Source of the DNA: Ilyobacter polytropus DSM 2926
Lineage (GTDB): Bacteria > Fusobacteriota > Fusobacteriia > Fusobacteriales > Fusobacteriaceae
DNA: 64,000 nt
Assembly: GCF_000165505.1 (NCBI RefSeq)
Contig: NC_014633.1
Coordinates: forward strand, 434,001-498,000
Reading direction: 5' to 3'
Below, in pieces: positions 1 to 8,754 of the stretch. Each line of letters begins with the position of its first letter. Within the stretch, counting starts at the first letter, position 1. The notes beneath the pieces were generated by a model that saw only the letters and a list, made by a program, of their open reading frames with translations, was not told where the DNA came from and ran no database searches. A program made the position numbers and the translations under genes.

Positions 1-1
1 G

Positions 2-151
2 ATACTAAGCTGGTCTGGTTATGGAGTGGCAATGGGAAATGCCATTGAAGAGATCAAAAATGTGTCAAAGTACATTGCTGATACAAATGAAAAAGATGGG
101 GTGGCAAAATTTATAGAGGCCTATGTATTAGAAAAAATAGAGGCAGCATAA
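2..151 (+). CDS. C-terminal end of a Cof-type HAD hydrolase (partial)
   Basis: Only the last 49 codons lie in the window; the gene enters from the left edge in frame 2 and ends at TAA 149-151. The visible peptide contains GVAMGNAIEEIK followed about 20 residues later by DGVAKFIEAYVLE. This is the usual C-terminal signature of Cof/YidA-type sugar-phosphate phosphatases of the haloacid dehalogenase superfamily: a GNA motif after the catalytic Asp-Asp, then an N-x-x-DGVA segment. The substrate cannot be judged from this fragment. Confidence 0.75.
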   Translation: MLSWSGYGVAMGNAIEEIKNVSKYIADTNEKDGVAKFIEAYVLEKIEAA

Positions 152-179
152 AGGCCCTTTAGTTGAATATAGGGTGAAA

Positions 180-569
180 TTATTCTGCCCAACCGTGATA
201 ATACCATCTGCCTTTTATTTTTACAAAGAGACTCTTTTCATGATGGATATGTCTTTTACCATTTGCTATATAAGAGGCTTTGAACTCTACAATGCCTTTT
301 TTATCCCTTACTTTTCCTGCCTTTGTTTTTACTATTTCAAGGCCATCCCATTTAGAAGACTCAGACCATGCAATTATTGAATCTCTGCTGACATCTGACA
401 CTGTGGCTGGATCGTGAGTTTCCAATATGTAATCAAAATCGCCGACTACGTATGCCGTATATCTAGATTTCATAAGAAGCTCAGCCGTAGGAGGTATAAG
501 AGCTTTTTTTATATATTTTTTGCAGCAATCTTCATATTTTTTACCACTTCCACAGGGACATATATTCAT
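180..569 (-). CDS. YchJ-like SEC-C motif protein
   Basis: A 129-residue protein. The N-terminus is a SEC-C zinc motif (C4-P-C6, then C15-C16). The rest (about 30-125) matches the YchJ/UPF0225 NTF2-like domain, with the RYTAYV, THDPAT and WDGLEI segments and a C-terminal WYYHG. Family members are small cytosolic proteins of uncertain biochemical role; the zinc motif resembles that at the end of SecA. The length is close to the family norm (about 130-160). It is transcribed away from the trhA-like gene with roughly 150 bp between them. I see no partner gene that would give a function. Confidence 0.85.
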   Translation of the reverse strand: MNICPCGSGKKYEDCCKKYIKKALIPPTAELLMKSRYTAYVVGDFDYILETHDPATVSDVSRDSIIAWSESSKWDGLEIVKTKAGKVRDKKGIVEFKASYIANGKRHIHHEKSLFVKIKGRWYYHGWAE

Positions 570-668
570 ATTATTACTCCTTTCAATTGAAAATTCTTCT
601 GCTATTATACCATGAAATTCCTATCGTTATAATGGAAATATTTTATAGAATTGCCTTTATTTCAATCT

Positions 669-696
669 TTGACGGTGATATAATAAAGTATATTAT
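669..696 (+). promoter_or_regulatory. candidate sigma-70 promoter of the hemolysin-III gene
   Basis: TTGACG at 669-674 and TATTAT at 691-696 are 16 bp apart and lie about 20 bp before the ATG at 717. This predicts a very short leader. The hexamers are visible in the sequence; promoter activity is inference. Confidence 0.45.
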
Positions 697-716
697 TTTG
701 AAATGGGGTCATAACT

Positions 717-1352
717 ATGAAGATTATAAATAAATTTTCCAGAGAGGAAGAAATAGCTAACGCCTTATCCCACGGATTAGGGATACCTCTTTCTGTAATA
801 GCTTTAGTTTTTTTATCTGTCAAAGGAGTGAAGTCGGGTAACAGTCTAAGTGCAGTAGGGTTTATAAGTTTTGGTGTTTCACTTTTTATTATGTATACCA
901 TGTCTACTTTGTATCATTCTCTAAGGCCAGGTAGGGCAAAGAGAGTTTTCGAACGTCTTGACCATTGCTCTATATATATTTTGATAGCAGGAACCTACAC
1001 CCCCTTTTGTTTTACCCTCTTAAAGGGAAAAGCGGGCTGGATTCTTTTTGGATTTCAATGGGGACTGGCTCTGATCGGGATAATTTTTAAATCTATCTGG
1101 ATAGATCGGTGGGTTGCTGCGGCTACTGCAGTATATGCCGCTATGGGATGGTCTATAATTTTCGTTATACAGACACTATTAGCCTCTATAGCCTACGGAG
1201 GATTCTTACTTCTCCTTATAGGGGGGATCCTCTATACTTTAGGCATAATATTTTTTGCCCTTCCTCTGTTTAAATATCATCATGGAGTCTGGCACTTTTT
1301 CGTTCTAGGAGGAAGTATAACTCACTTTTTCTGTGTTTATCTTTATTTGTGA
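717..1352 (+). CDS. Hemolysin III / TrhA-family membrane protein
   Basis: A 211-residue integral membrane protein with about seven hydrophobic segments, of the bacterial hemolysin III family related to eukaryotic PAQR receptors. Family signatures are visible: the N-terminal SREEEIANALSHGLG, S-T-L-Y-H-S near residue 65, ERLDHCSIYILIAGTYTPF near 78-97, and a C-terminal H-H-x-x-W-H followed by T-H (about 185-203). These residues form the metal site seen in PAQR-like proteins. Bacterial TrhA has been linked to membrane-lipid and energy homeostasis rather than true hemolysis. It is a single gene; the next gene converges from the other strand. Confidence 0.9.
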   Translation: MKIINKFSREEEIANALSHGLGIPLSVIALVFLSVKGVKSGNSLSAVGFISFGVSLFIMYTMSTLYHSLRPGRAKRVFERLDHCSIYILIAGTYTPFCFTLLKGKAGWILFGFQWGLALIGIIFKSIWIDRWVAAATAVYAAMGWSIIFVIQTLLASIAYGGFLLLLIGGILYTLGIIFFALPLFKYHHGVWHFFVLGGSITHFFCVYLYL

Positions 1353-1381
1353 CATCATTTTTATGTAAAATCAGAAAAAAA

Positions 1382-1404
1382 ATAGAGCCGTATAACGGCT
1401 CTAT
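1382..1404 (-). terminator. rho-independent terminator of hpf
   Basis: A perfect 10-bp inverted repeat (1382-1391 / 1395-1404, loop ATA) is followed on the minus strand by a run of Ts (plus-strand As from 1381 leftward). It overlaps the stop codon of the ribosome-hibernation gene. The plus-strand side has no T run, so it serves the minus strand. Confidence 0.85.
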
Positions 1405-1709
1405 GCTAAAGGTACTCTTTTAGAATCTATTATTTTTTGTTTTTCATTTACTAGGATATCTTTTAATTTAGTCTTAGACTCACTTATAGCGTTGTAAAGG
1501 TCTTTGTCCTTTGCTTTCACTACATAGTTATGACTTTTTACTTTTGCAATAGCTTCAGCTTCAAATTCCTTGTGCATATGTCCAGAAAGGACTACTTCGA
1601 CTTCATCAATATGGTCAAAATATTTTTCTAACTTTTGCACTTTTTCCTCTGCAAAATTTTTGATAGCATCTGTTACTTCCAGGTGTCTTCCTCTTACGAT
1701 GATTTTCAT
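1401..1709 (-). CDS. hpf: Ribosome hibernation promoting factor (short HPF/RaiA type)
   Basis: A 102-residue S30AE-family protein. It starts MKIIVRGRHLEVTDAI and continues with F-A-E-E-K-V-Q-K-L-E-K-Y-F, a standard opening of HPF/YfiA proteins; the strand pattern VEVVLSG...AEAIAKV...VVKAKDKDLYNAI fits the beta-alpha-beta-beta-beta-alpha fold. The family binds the decoding centre of the 30S subunit in stationary phase and blocks translation or promotes 100S dimers. The C-terminal dimerisation domain of long HPF is absent, so this is the short form. A good SD (GAAGGGAAGTG) precedes the ATG. Confidence 0.9.
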   Translation of the reverse strand: MKIIVRGRHLEVTDAIKNFAEEKVQKLEKYFDHIDEVEVVLSGHMHKEFEAEAIAKVKSHNYVVKAKDKDLYNAISESKTKLKDILVNEKQKIIDSKRVPLA

Positions 1710-1832
1710 AAAATCACTTCCCTTCTGTAGTAAAAATTTATTGTAATAAGATTATATCTCCTAAAATCTGAAAAAGCAAGATTATAGAGGTAAATAGACC
1801 CACAAGGAAGCATTGCACCTATAAGTTTAATT

Positions 1833-4175
1833 TTATTTTCCGCGAATACTTCCAACCAATTGAAGTTTTTTCTTGATCGGTATTGTTATTTTAAAAGTTG
1901 TCCACTCTTTGTGCTTGCTTTTTACTTCTATTTCACCTTCCATCATATCTACTATCTCTTTTACGATTGTAAGGCCTAGGCCAAAGCCTTTTTTTTCTAT
2001 GTTTTCATTGAGATCAAGTTGATGGTATCTTTCAAAGATAGAGCTAAGTTTGTCTTGGGGAATTCCCATTCCGGTATCTGTTATACTTATAAAGAGTTTA
2101 TCATTATAACTGTCAAATTTGACTTCGACCTTTCCAAATTTGGTAAATTTAAAGGCGTTATTCACAAGATTTAAAATTACCTCTGTGAGCCTCACTTCAT
2201 CACCCATAAAATATTTTGGGACTTTTTCTGTTACATTCATGATAAAGAAGACATTCCGACCTTTATTTAGACCGTTACATATTCTCTCGATATTATCTAT
2301 CATATTTCTCAAATTGATTCTTCTATACTTGAGTTCCACTTTACCAGCCTCTAGTTTAGATAAGTCTAAAATGTTATCTATAAAAGTAACCAGGGTGTCT
2401 CCAGCCACTTGTATATTTTCAAGAAGCTTTTGTTTTTTTGGGTCATCTTCTCTTTTTAGAAGGAGTTTTGTGAATCCCATGACTGCAGTCAAGGGGGTTT
2501 TTAACTCGTGGCTTACATTTGCCAAGAAGGCAGTTTTTATATTCAGTGCATTTTCTAGTTCTCTTTTTGTTTCTAGCAGTTTTATTTCTGCTTTTTTTCT
2601 TTTATTAATCTCGTTCTTTAGAATCATGAGATAAGGTACTAATATCAGTATGGCTAATCCAAAGATTATCATCCATTGCCGGTAAGGCGGTTCCTCATTG
2701 TTTTCCTGGGCTTTAAATGTCCATTTTGAAAAAACTTCATCAGTATCTGTAATTTTTAAAATTTTATCCATGATATTTCTAAGAATTATGTCCTCTTTAA
2801 AAGTTGCAAATGAAAGAGAAAAATCTTTATCCAATATTCCGTAAAGTTTTAAGTTATTCATTCCTTTTTTATTTCTAGAGTTACTCATGAGAGTATAATC
2901 ATAGATAAAATAATCTATTTTGCCCGACTTCATCATTTTGTAAAGCTCTTCTAAATCGTCAGCAGATTTTATTTCAAAATTATCATTTATATTTAACGAT
3001 CGTAGGCTCGATTTTTCTTGTGTAATTCCTATTTTTTTTCCAGAGAGTTCATTCAAATTCCTAAAAAAATTGTGTCCTGAATGTTCAAGGCCAAAAATAC
3101 CTAAAGTACAACGATAGTACGGTCTTGTGGTTACAAGTTCCTTGTGTGTCAGATCCTTTGAAGCAACTGCAAAAAGATCGATGTCTAATTCTTTACCATA
3201 TTCTTCTAGAGACGTGCCTTTGTTTATATACTCAGGAATAAACGACACCTCTACACCGGCACCGTATTTAAACATATTTATATAGTCTGAAACTACTCCC
3301 TTTAAATTTCTTGTAGAATCAAAATACATAATAGGGGCTAAGTCCTTTAAAAATCCGCCGATCTTAATGGTACCCTTTTCTTCTAAATATCTTTTTTCTG
3401 CAGGAGTTATTTCTATAAGATTCCATAGAAATTTAGCTGAACTTTTTTCATAATTTTCTTTTTTTTCCAAGTGACCGTAGTTTCCTATAAATACATTTGA
3501 TATTCTTTTCAAGTTTTTATTTTTGGATTTCACACTGAATTTTTTTTCTAAATATAAATTTTTACTTAGAGTCAACTTTTCAAATATCTTCTGTTCAGGA
3601 AGTCTCATGTACATATCGTCTTTAAGAGAAAAAAACAAATCTAATTTTTTTTCTCTTAGAAGTGAGAATCCTTTTTCGATATCTTCTACTTTTATAACCT
3701 CTATATTCTCAGCTATTTTTTCAAGCTTACTTACAGGAGAGTGATCTCCTTTTAATACTCCTATTTTTTTGTTTTTTAAAAAGTTTTCTTCTTTATTTTC
3801 CTTTCCTTTAAGCCGATAAAATGCATAGGGAAACACATTTATAGTGGGACTCTCAGAATATTCTATAGTTGATTTCGGACTGTCTATTATTATATCTATA
3901 TCTTCTGTGCTTGTAATCTCGTCAAAACTGCCCTTTATTACAAAAGTTTTCATCCCTGTTTTTTCACTAAAAGTTTTTATAAGTTCTTCATTATATACAT
4001 CATTATAGCTTTTTCCCTGTGAGCTGTGTTGGATATATGCAAATGTTACTACTTTTTTATTTTTTATATATGCTATATCTTCTGGGCTCAGAGCATCATC
4101 TAAAAGGGAGAAAGCTTTAAAAAAAATCATAAGGAATAATAAAAGAAATTTCACACTAGAGTTTATTTTTTTCAA
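1833..4175 (-). CDS. Sensor histidine kinase with two periplasmic SBP-type domains
   Basis: I place the start at TTG 4175, because AAGGGGG (4184-4190) lies 8 nt upstream and the protein then opens with a clean signal sequence (KKINSSVKFLLLFLMIFF); an in-frame TTG at 4241 has no ribosome site. Two bacterial extracellular solute-binding (family 3) domains follow in tandem, the second beginning near GTIKIGGFLKDLAPIMY. Then come a transmembrane helix (WMIIFGLAILILVPYLMIL), a coiled coil, a HisKA box (ANVSHELKTPLTAV) and an HATPase_c domain ending in GFGLGLTIVKEIV. The architecture resembles BvgS/EvgS without PAS, receiver or HPt domains. It should phosphorylate a response regulator on binding a small solute or amino acid. 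No response regulator is adjacent, so its partner is unknown. Confidence 0.88.
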   Translation of the reverse strand: MKKINSSVKFLLLFLMIFFKAFSLLDDALSPEDIAYIKNKKVVTFAYIQHSSQGKSYNDVYNEELIKTFSEKTGMKTFVIKGSFDEITSTEDIDIIIDSPKSTIEYSESPTINVFPYAFYRLKGKENKEENFLKNKKIGVLKGDHSPVSKLEKIAENIEVIKVEDIEKGFSLLREKKLDLFFSLKDDMYMRLPEQKIFEKLTLSKNLYLEKKFSVKSKNKNLKRISNVFIGNYGHLEKKENYEKSSAKFLWNLIEITPAEKRYLEEKGTIKIGGFLKDLAPIMYFDSTRNLKGVVSDYINMFKYGAGVEVSFIPEYINKGTSLEEYGKELDIDLFAVASKDLTHKELVTTRPYYRCTLGIFGLEHSGHNFFRNLNELSGKKIGITQEKSSLRSLNINDNFEIKSADDLEELYKMMKSGKIDYFIYDYTLMSNSRNKKGMNNLKLYGILDKDFSLSFATFKEDIILRNIMDKILKITDTDEVFSKWTFKAQENNEEPPYRQWMIIFGLAILILVPYLMILKNEINKRKKAEIKLLETKRELENALNIKTAFLANVSHELKTPLTAVMGFTKLLLKREDDPKKQKLLENIQVAGDTLVTFIDNILDLSKLEAGKVELKYRRINLRNMIDNIERICNGLNKGRNVFFIMNVTEKVPKYFMGDEVRLTEVILNLVNNAFKFTKFGKVEVKFDSYNDKLFISITDTGMGIPQDKLSSIFERYHQLDLNENIEKKGFGLGLTIVKEIVDMMEGEIEVKSKHKEWTTFKITIPIKKKLQLVGSIRGK

Positions 4176-4413
4176 ATTTTTCGCCCCCTTTTCACATGAC
4201 ATCATCTGTATCATATTATTACATTTTTCACTGTTTTTCAACTATTGAAGGGTAAAAATTATTTTTATATGACAATATGGTGAAAAATTTTCTTTTTTAA
4301 TCAGACTTTAAATAATTTAATAATTTTGATATAATAAATGATGAATTTTATAAAATCATGAGTTCAAGAGCAGCTAAATTTCTTTTGACTTTTATTTATA
4401 TTGGGAGGCCACT

Positions 4414-5151
4414 TTGCTAAAACATGAAAAAGAGGTAATAATTGATTTTTTAAATAAACCTGAAATGAAGATAATCCAGAGAGCAGACTATTTTAATTTT
4501 TCGCTGGATTCGGTGCTTGTTTCAGAATTTCTTACAATAAACCGTGGAGTTAATAAAATACTGGACCTTGGAACTGGAAATGGGTCTATACCAATGCTTC
4601 TTTCTAGCCGTTCAAAGGCTCGAATAACTGGGGTTGAGATACAGGAAGTTTCTGCAGATCTTGCTAGAAGAAATATTGAACTAAATAAGCTTCAAGAACA
4701 GGTAGGTATTATACATGACGATTTGAAGAACTGGAAAAAGCATTTTAAAACCGGAAGCCAAGATGCGGTTATAAGTAATCCCCCGTTTTTTAAGTTTAAT
4801 GGAAACACAGAACTTTTAAATGATTTGGATCAGCTTACCTACGCCAGACATGAGATAACTGCCAATTTGGAAGATATAGTATCGACTGCATCGGGTTTAC
4901 TAAAAGACAGAGGATATTTTGCCCTGGTTCACAGGCCAGATAGGATGATTGAAATATTAGACCTTATGAGGAAATATGATATATCTCCAAAAAGACTTCA
5001 GTTCTGCCATTCAAAATTTGGAAAACCTGCAAAAACCATCTTACTTGAGGGAATCAAATATGGTAAAGAGGGGATATCTATTCTTCCGCCTCTATACACA
5101 CATACAGAAGACGGATCTTATTCTCCTGAGGTTTTGGAGATGTTTAAATAA
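4414..5151 (+). CDS. tRNA1(Val) A37 N6-methyltransferase-like protein (TrmN6/YfiC family)
   Basis: A 245-residue class I SAM-dependent methyltransferase. The SAM-binding loop is I-L-D-L-G-T-G-N-G-S (49-58) and the catalytic N-P-P-F motif is at 122-125, typical of N6-adenine methyltransferases. The N-terminal stretch IIQRADYFNFSLDSVLVSEF is characteristic of the YfiC/TrmN6 group, which methylates A37 of tRNA1(Val). The start is TTG, supported by GGGAGG 5 nt upstream. It is a single gene ending in a bidirectional terminator. Substrate assignment rests on family resemblance only. Confidence 0.82.
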   Translation: MLKHEKEVIIDFLNKPEMKIIQRADYFNFSLDSVLVSEFLTINRGVNKILDLGTGNGSIPMLLSSRSKARITGVEIQEVSADLARRNIELNKLQEQVGIIHDDLKNWKKHFKTGSQDAVISNPPFFKFNGNTELLNDLDQLTYARHEITANLEDIVSTASGLLKDRGYFALVHRPDRMIEILDLMRKYDISPKRLQFCHSKFGKPAKTILLEGIKYGKEGISILPPLYTHTEDGSYSPEVLEMFK

Positions 5152-5192
5152 AAAAATCAGGAGAAAGCTTATAGACTTTCTCCTGATTTTTT
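5151..5192. terminator. bidirectional terminator shared by two converging genes
   Basis: A 17-bp inverted repeat (5151-5167 / 5176-5192) has A and T runs at its outer edges, giving a U-tract on either strand. It ends both the plus-strand methyltransferase and the minus-strand diguanylate cyclase gene; the stop codon of the latter falls inside it. Confidence 0.9.
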
Positions 5193-6768
5193 ATCGCTTT
5201 TTATAAAAAATTATTTTATTTCGTCCTGTTTCTTTGGCTTTATAAAGCTTTGAATCTGCAATTTTAATGAATTCTTCTAAATCATCATCTTTAGTCGGGA
5301 CTGCGCTATAGATACCAACACTTGCAGTTACAACACCGTCTATACCCTTTGAATGCTCAATTTTTTCATTTCTGAGATTACTTATAAATGAATTTATAAG
5401 TCTGTTTATCTCTTGAGCTGCTTTTCCCTTCGAGAATACTAAAAACTCTTCTCCACCGTATCTCATTATGAAATCTGAGCTGTAAAAGGTTGATTTTAGC
5501 ATCTCACCGATTTTCATAAGAACAGTGTCTCCCTGGATATGGCCGTAGGTGTCATTATACAGCTTGAAATGATCCACATCTATCATTGCAATAGATATGA
5601 GTTCATTGTTCTCTGTAGCGTCTCTAAAGTCCTCTGGCATCTTATCCTGAAGCAGTCTTCTTGATCCCACTCCGGTAAGGGTGTCGATATACACCATGTC
5701 AGCAAGAACACAGTTTTGATTTTTTAATTCAATATCTCTTTTTTCAAGTATGTGAATCATTTTGTTGAAAGAATGGATTACTGTATCTACTTCATTTTTT
5801 TTATTTTTGTGAACCAACGGCTTTAAGGTAGACAAGTCACTGATATTTTCTATGTGTTTATGAAGGTTTATAATAGGTCTGGTTATAGATTTTATTCTTA
5901 AGTTTGTAAATAATATTATTAAAATTATAAGGACGACAAGGATAATTTCAGTAAAGTGCATTAAGGTATTATTTTGTAATTCCTGATCTTCCATTTTTAA
6001 ATTTACTGCAAAAGATATATTATCATCTGATCCGTAGAAAGGAATGAGCAGTGTTCTGCCAAAATCATGATGAGGTTTAAAACCGATTTTTTTTGGTGGT
6101 GGTGGCGGCTTTTGTTCCTTTAAGGGAGTTTTAATAGCATTTAAAGGAACAAAACTAAAATTAAATCCGGTACCCTCTGATAATTGATCTACATATTTGC
6201 TGTCTATCTCCCTTAAAAAAAATAAATACCCTGCAGGGGTCTCATTTTTTAAATTGTCTAGGATATGGTGAACTCCGTAGACATAGCTTTTCCCGTTGAA
6301 GTTGATAAGGTCAATATCCCTATAATTTTTTAATTTATCATTCCATTCTAGGTCGATTAAGCTATCTGCTTTATTATTTATAAAGTCCTCTGTTTCAAAA
6401 TAATGCCTTGAATTTTTAACTGACCAGATTTCTTCTTTTGAAAGATCGAAAAAGCCGATATAGTCTAGTTTAAAATTAGTGAGATAAGTTGGGTCAAAAT
6501 AATTTTTCAAAAATTTTATATCTTTATCTGATACTGCCTTATGAAGGTCAAACCAAATAGAGTGAGTACTAAGGTTATGTTTTAAGGTGTTTAGATCTTT
6601 TGAAAAAATAGATTCTACCCGAGCTATTTCACGACTTTCAAGTTTATTTCTAAAATCCCGTATTGCAGGATTTATAAAAAAAAACCTTGTAATTAAAATA
6701 ATTACGACTGCCAAAATGGCAAGCGTTTTAAATATTTTATTTTGTTCTTTTAATATTCCCTTTTCCAT
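5191..6768 (-). CDS. Membrane diguanylate cyclase with CHASE4-like sensor and HAMP
   Basis: A 525-residue protein. One transmembrane helix (about 14-33) is followed by a roughly 240-residue periplasmic region whose HSIWFDLHKAV and DYIGFFDLSKEEIWS segments resemble CHASE4 sensors. A second helix (about 275-295), a HAMP linker (RIKSITRPIINLHKHI) and a GGDEF domain follow, with the active signature G-G-E-E-F at 438-442. It should make cyclic di-GMP. The RxxD inhibitory site is absent: Y-S-S-D occupies the position five residues before GGEEF, so product inhibition may be lost. A five-proline run (P-P-P-P-P-K-K) lies in the periplasmic part and would be expected to need EF-P for translation. Confidence 0.88.
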   Translation of the reverse strand: MEKGILKEQNKIFKTLAILAVVIILITRFFFINPAIRDFRNKLESREIARVESIFSKDLNTLKHNLSTHSIWFDLHKAVSDKDIKFLKNYFDPTYLTNFKLDYIGFFDLSKEEIWSVKNSRHYFETEDFINNKADSLIDLEWNDKLKNYRDIDLINFNGKSYVYGVHHILDNLKNETPAGYLFFLREIDSKYVDQLSEGTGFNFSFVPLNAIKTPLKEQKPPPPPKKIGFKPHHDFGRTLLIPFYGSDDNISFAVNLKMEDQELQNNTLMHFTEIILVVLIILIILFTNLRIKSITRPIINLHKHIENISDLSTLKPLVHKNKKNEVDTVIHSFNKMIHILEKRDIELKNQNCVLADMVYIDTLTGVGSRRLLQDKMPEDFRDATENNELISIAMIDVDHFKLYNDTYGHIQGDTVLMKIGEMLKSTFYSSDFIMRYGGEEFLVFSKGKAAQEINRLINSFISNLRNEKIEHSKGIDGVVTASVGIYSAVPTKDDDLEEFIKIADSKLYKAKETGRNKIIFYKKR

Positions 6769-6843
6769 ATTTTCCTCTCAGTACATTCTTCAAAATTTAT
6801 GTTATTAATATATTACACCATAAACTTCGAAAATGTAAATACC

Positions 6844-8529
6844 TCAGGAAAGTTTTAATTTTACCTGTTTATTGATCATATCTTTTGCAAAGTCAAGGGA
6901 AATGTCATAATCTGAAAATATTTTTTCCTCTCCGATCATGTCGAAGATTCCGGATTTTTTTAAGTAGCCTATGAGTCCGCTTTTCACACCTGATAAAACC
7001 AAGGTGGTATCCTGGTGCTGACATTTTTTTACGAGGTGTTCTAAGGCTCTCAAACCTGTGGCATCTATAACACTGACCTCTCTCATTCTCAGGATGAGAA
7101 TCTCTGGAGCATAATTTATATCAGAGAGAATCTCTGTAAATTTATCTGCAGCTCCAAAGAAAAAAGCTCCCTGTATCTCATAGACCTCTATACCCTTAGG
7201 GATTTGACTCTTATCGAATAAGCTGTCCATCTCCTCTTCTATTACCTCATCGGTTATAAAGTTTCCTCCGCTAACGTCTGCCATTCTTTTCATAAACAAG
7301 AATGCAGAAAGAATCATCCCCATCTCAATGGCCACAGTAAGATCTAAAAATACTGTGAGAAAAAATGTGGTGAGCAGTACAGACACATCACTTTTAGGAC
7401 TTTTGAAAAGCTTGATAAAATAAGCTAGCTCACTCATGTTGTAAGAGACTACTATCAGAATAGCTGCTAAGGTAGCCATGGGTATCATGGCTGAAAGTTT
7501 TCCGAAGAACAGCATTATTAACATGAGAGTTGTGGCATGAACTATACCTGCTACAGGAGTTCTACCTCCGTTTTTGATGTTGGTGGCTGTTCTGGCTATG
7601 GCACCGGTAGCAGGGATTCCTCCGAATAGGGGAGAAAAAATATTTGCTATTCCCTGTCCCACTAGCTCCATATTGGAATTGTGCTTACCTCCTATCATAC
7701 CGTCAGATACCACAGCAGACAGAAGTGATTCTATACCTGCAAGGATAGCTATAGTTATAGCAGGCTGTATGAGATTCTTCATTGTGGCTATATCTGCATG
7801 AGGTATTGATGGCATCCTCAGCATATTTGGTACCGCTCCGAAATTTGTTCCTATGGTTTCCACAGGAAGGTTCATCAATTTAACTATAACTGTGGTAACT
7901 ATAACTGCCACCAGAGAACCAGGTATTTTTTTGTTTATTTTGGGGAAAAATAAAATTATGAAAATAGCTATTAGTCCTATTGCAGCCGCTTGATAGTTTA
8001 TATTGTGAATATTTGTAAAATAATAATGGATTTTTTCATGAAATTCCGAGGGGAGGTTTTCTGCTCGTATTCCCAGAAAATCCTTTAACTGTCCCGAAAA
8101 GATAACTAAAGCTATACCTGTTGTAAAACCTATTGTTACAGGATATGGTATGTATTTTATGATGGTACCCATGCCGGTAAGCCCCATTAATATGAGCATG
8201 ACTCCTGCCATCATGCCAGATATAGCAAGACCGTCATAACCGTATTTTCCCACGATCTGAGAAAGGACGACAATAAAGGCACCTGTGGGACCACCTATCT
8301 GAACTCTGCTTCCACTGAAAAAAGAGATAAGGAATCCTGCAACAATTGCTGTATAGAGGCCCTGTTCTGGTTTTACTCCTGATGCTATGGCCAGTGCTAT
8401 GGAAAGAGGAAGTGCTATTATTCCAACCACCACCCCTGCATTTATATCTTTTAAAAACTGTTCTTTTGAATAACCCTCTTTAAACATGATTTTAAAGAGC
8501 TTTGGTTGAAAATGCCCTAAATTCATCAC
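6844..8529 (-). CDS. SulP/SLC26-family anion transporter with STAS domain
   Basis: A 561-residue protein with the SulP layout: a membrane core from about 25 to 435, then a cytosolic STAS domain (about 450-555). Recognisable core segments are DINAGVVVGIIALPLSIALAIASG and the GPTGAF loop; the STAS domain has E-I-L-I-L-R-M-R and IDATGLRALEHL. Family members move sulfate, bicarbonate, dicarboxylates or other anions by proton or sodium coupling; the substrate cannot be read from the sequence. An SD-like AGGAGATG stands before the ATG. It is downstream of, and codirectional with, the PocR operon but separated from it by a strong hairpin. Confidence 0.9.
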   Translation of the reverse strand: MMNLGHFQPKLFKIMFKEGYSKEQFLKDINAGVVVGIIALPLSIALAIASGVKPEQGLYTAIVAGFLISFFSGSRVQIGGPTGAFIVVLSQIVGKYGYDGLAISGMMAGVMLILMGLTGMGTIIKYIPYPVTIGFTTGIALVIFSGQLKDFLGIRAENLPSEFHEKIHYYFTNIHNINYQAAAIGLIAIFIILFFPKINKKIPGSLVAVIVTTVIVKLMNLPVETIGTNFGAVPNMLRMPSIPHADIATMKNLIQPAITIAILAGIESLLSAVVSDGMIGGKHNSNMELVGQGIANIFSPLFGGIPATGAIARTATNIKNGGRTPVAGIVHATTLMLIMLFFGKLSAMIPMATLAAILIVVSYNMSELAYFIKLFKSPKSDVSVLLTTFFLTVFLDLTVAIEMGMILSAFLFMKRMADVSGGNFITDEVIEEEMDSLFDKSQIPKGIEVYEIQGAFFFGAADKFTEILSDINYAPEILILRMREVSVIDATGLRALEHLVKKCQHQDTTLVLSGVKSGLIGYLKKSGIFDMIGEEKIFSDYDISLDFAKDMINKQVKLKLS

Positions 8530-8692
8530 TAATCATCTCCTGTAAAGTATAATTTAACAATTAAAAATTATACTCCTGTTATGATTTTTCTGCAATGATA
8601 TAATTATTAATTTTTATTAATTAATTTCTTCAATATTTCATTTAGCGGAACTTATAGAATTGTAAGGCTTCATAACCCAGATGTAATATAAA

Positions 8693-8722
8693 AGTGGATA
8701 TTCTGAATTCAGAATATCCACT
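8693..8722 (-). terminator. perfect 30-bp palindrome, probable terminator of the PocR operon
   Basis: The arms 8693-8707 and 8708-8722 are exact complements with the centre at GAATTC. Read on the minus strand, about 30 nt after the stop of the PocR-domain gene, the hairpin is followed by TTTTATATT, so a terminator is the simplest reading. The U-tract is short and the absence of an unpaired loop is slightly unusual. Confidence 0.6.
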
Positions 8723-8754
8723 GATATTTTAGTAAAAGTTATAAAAAATTTTAA

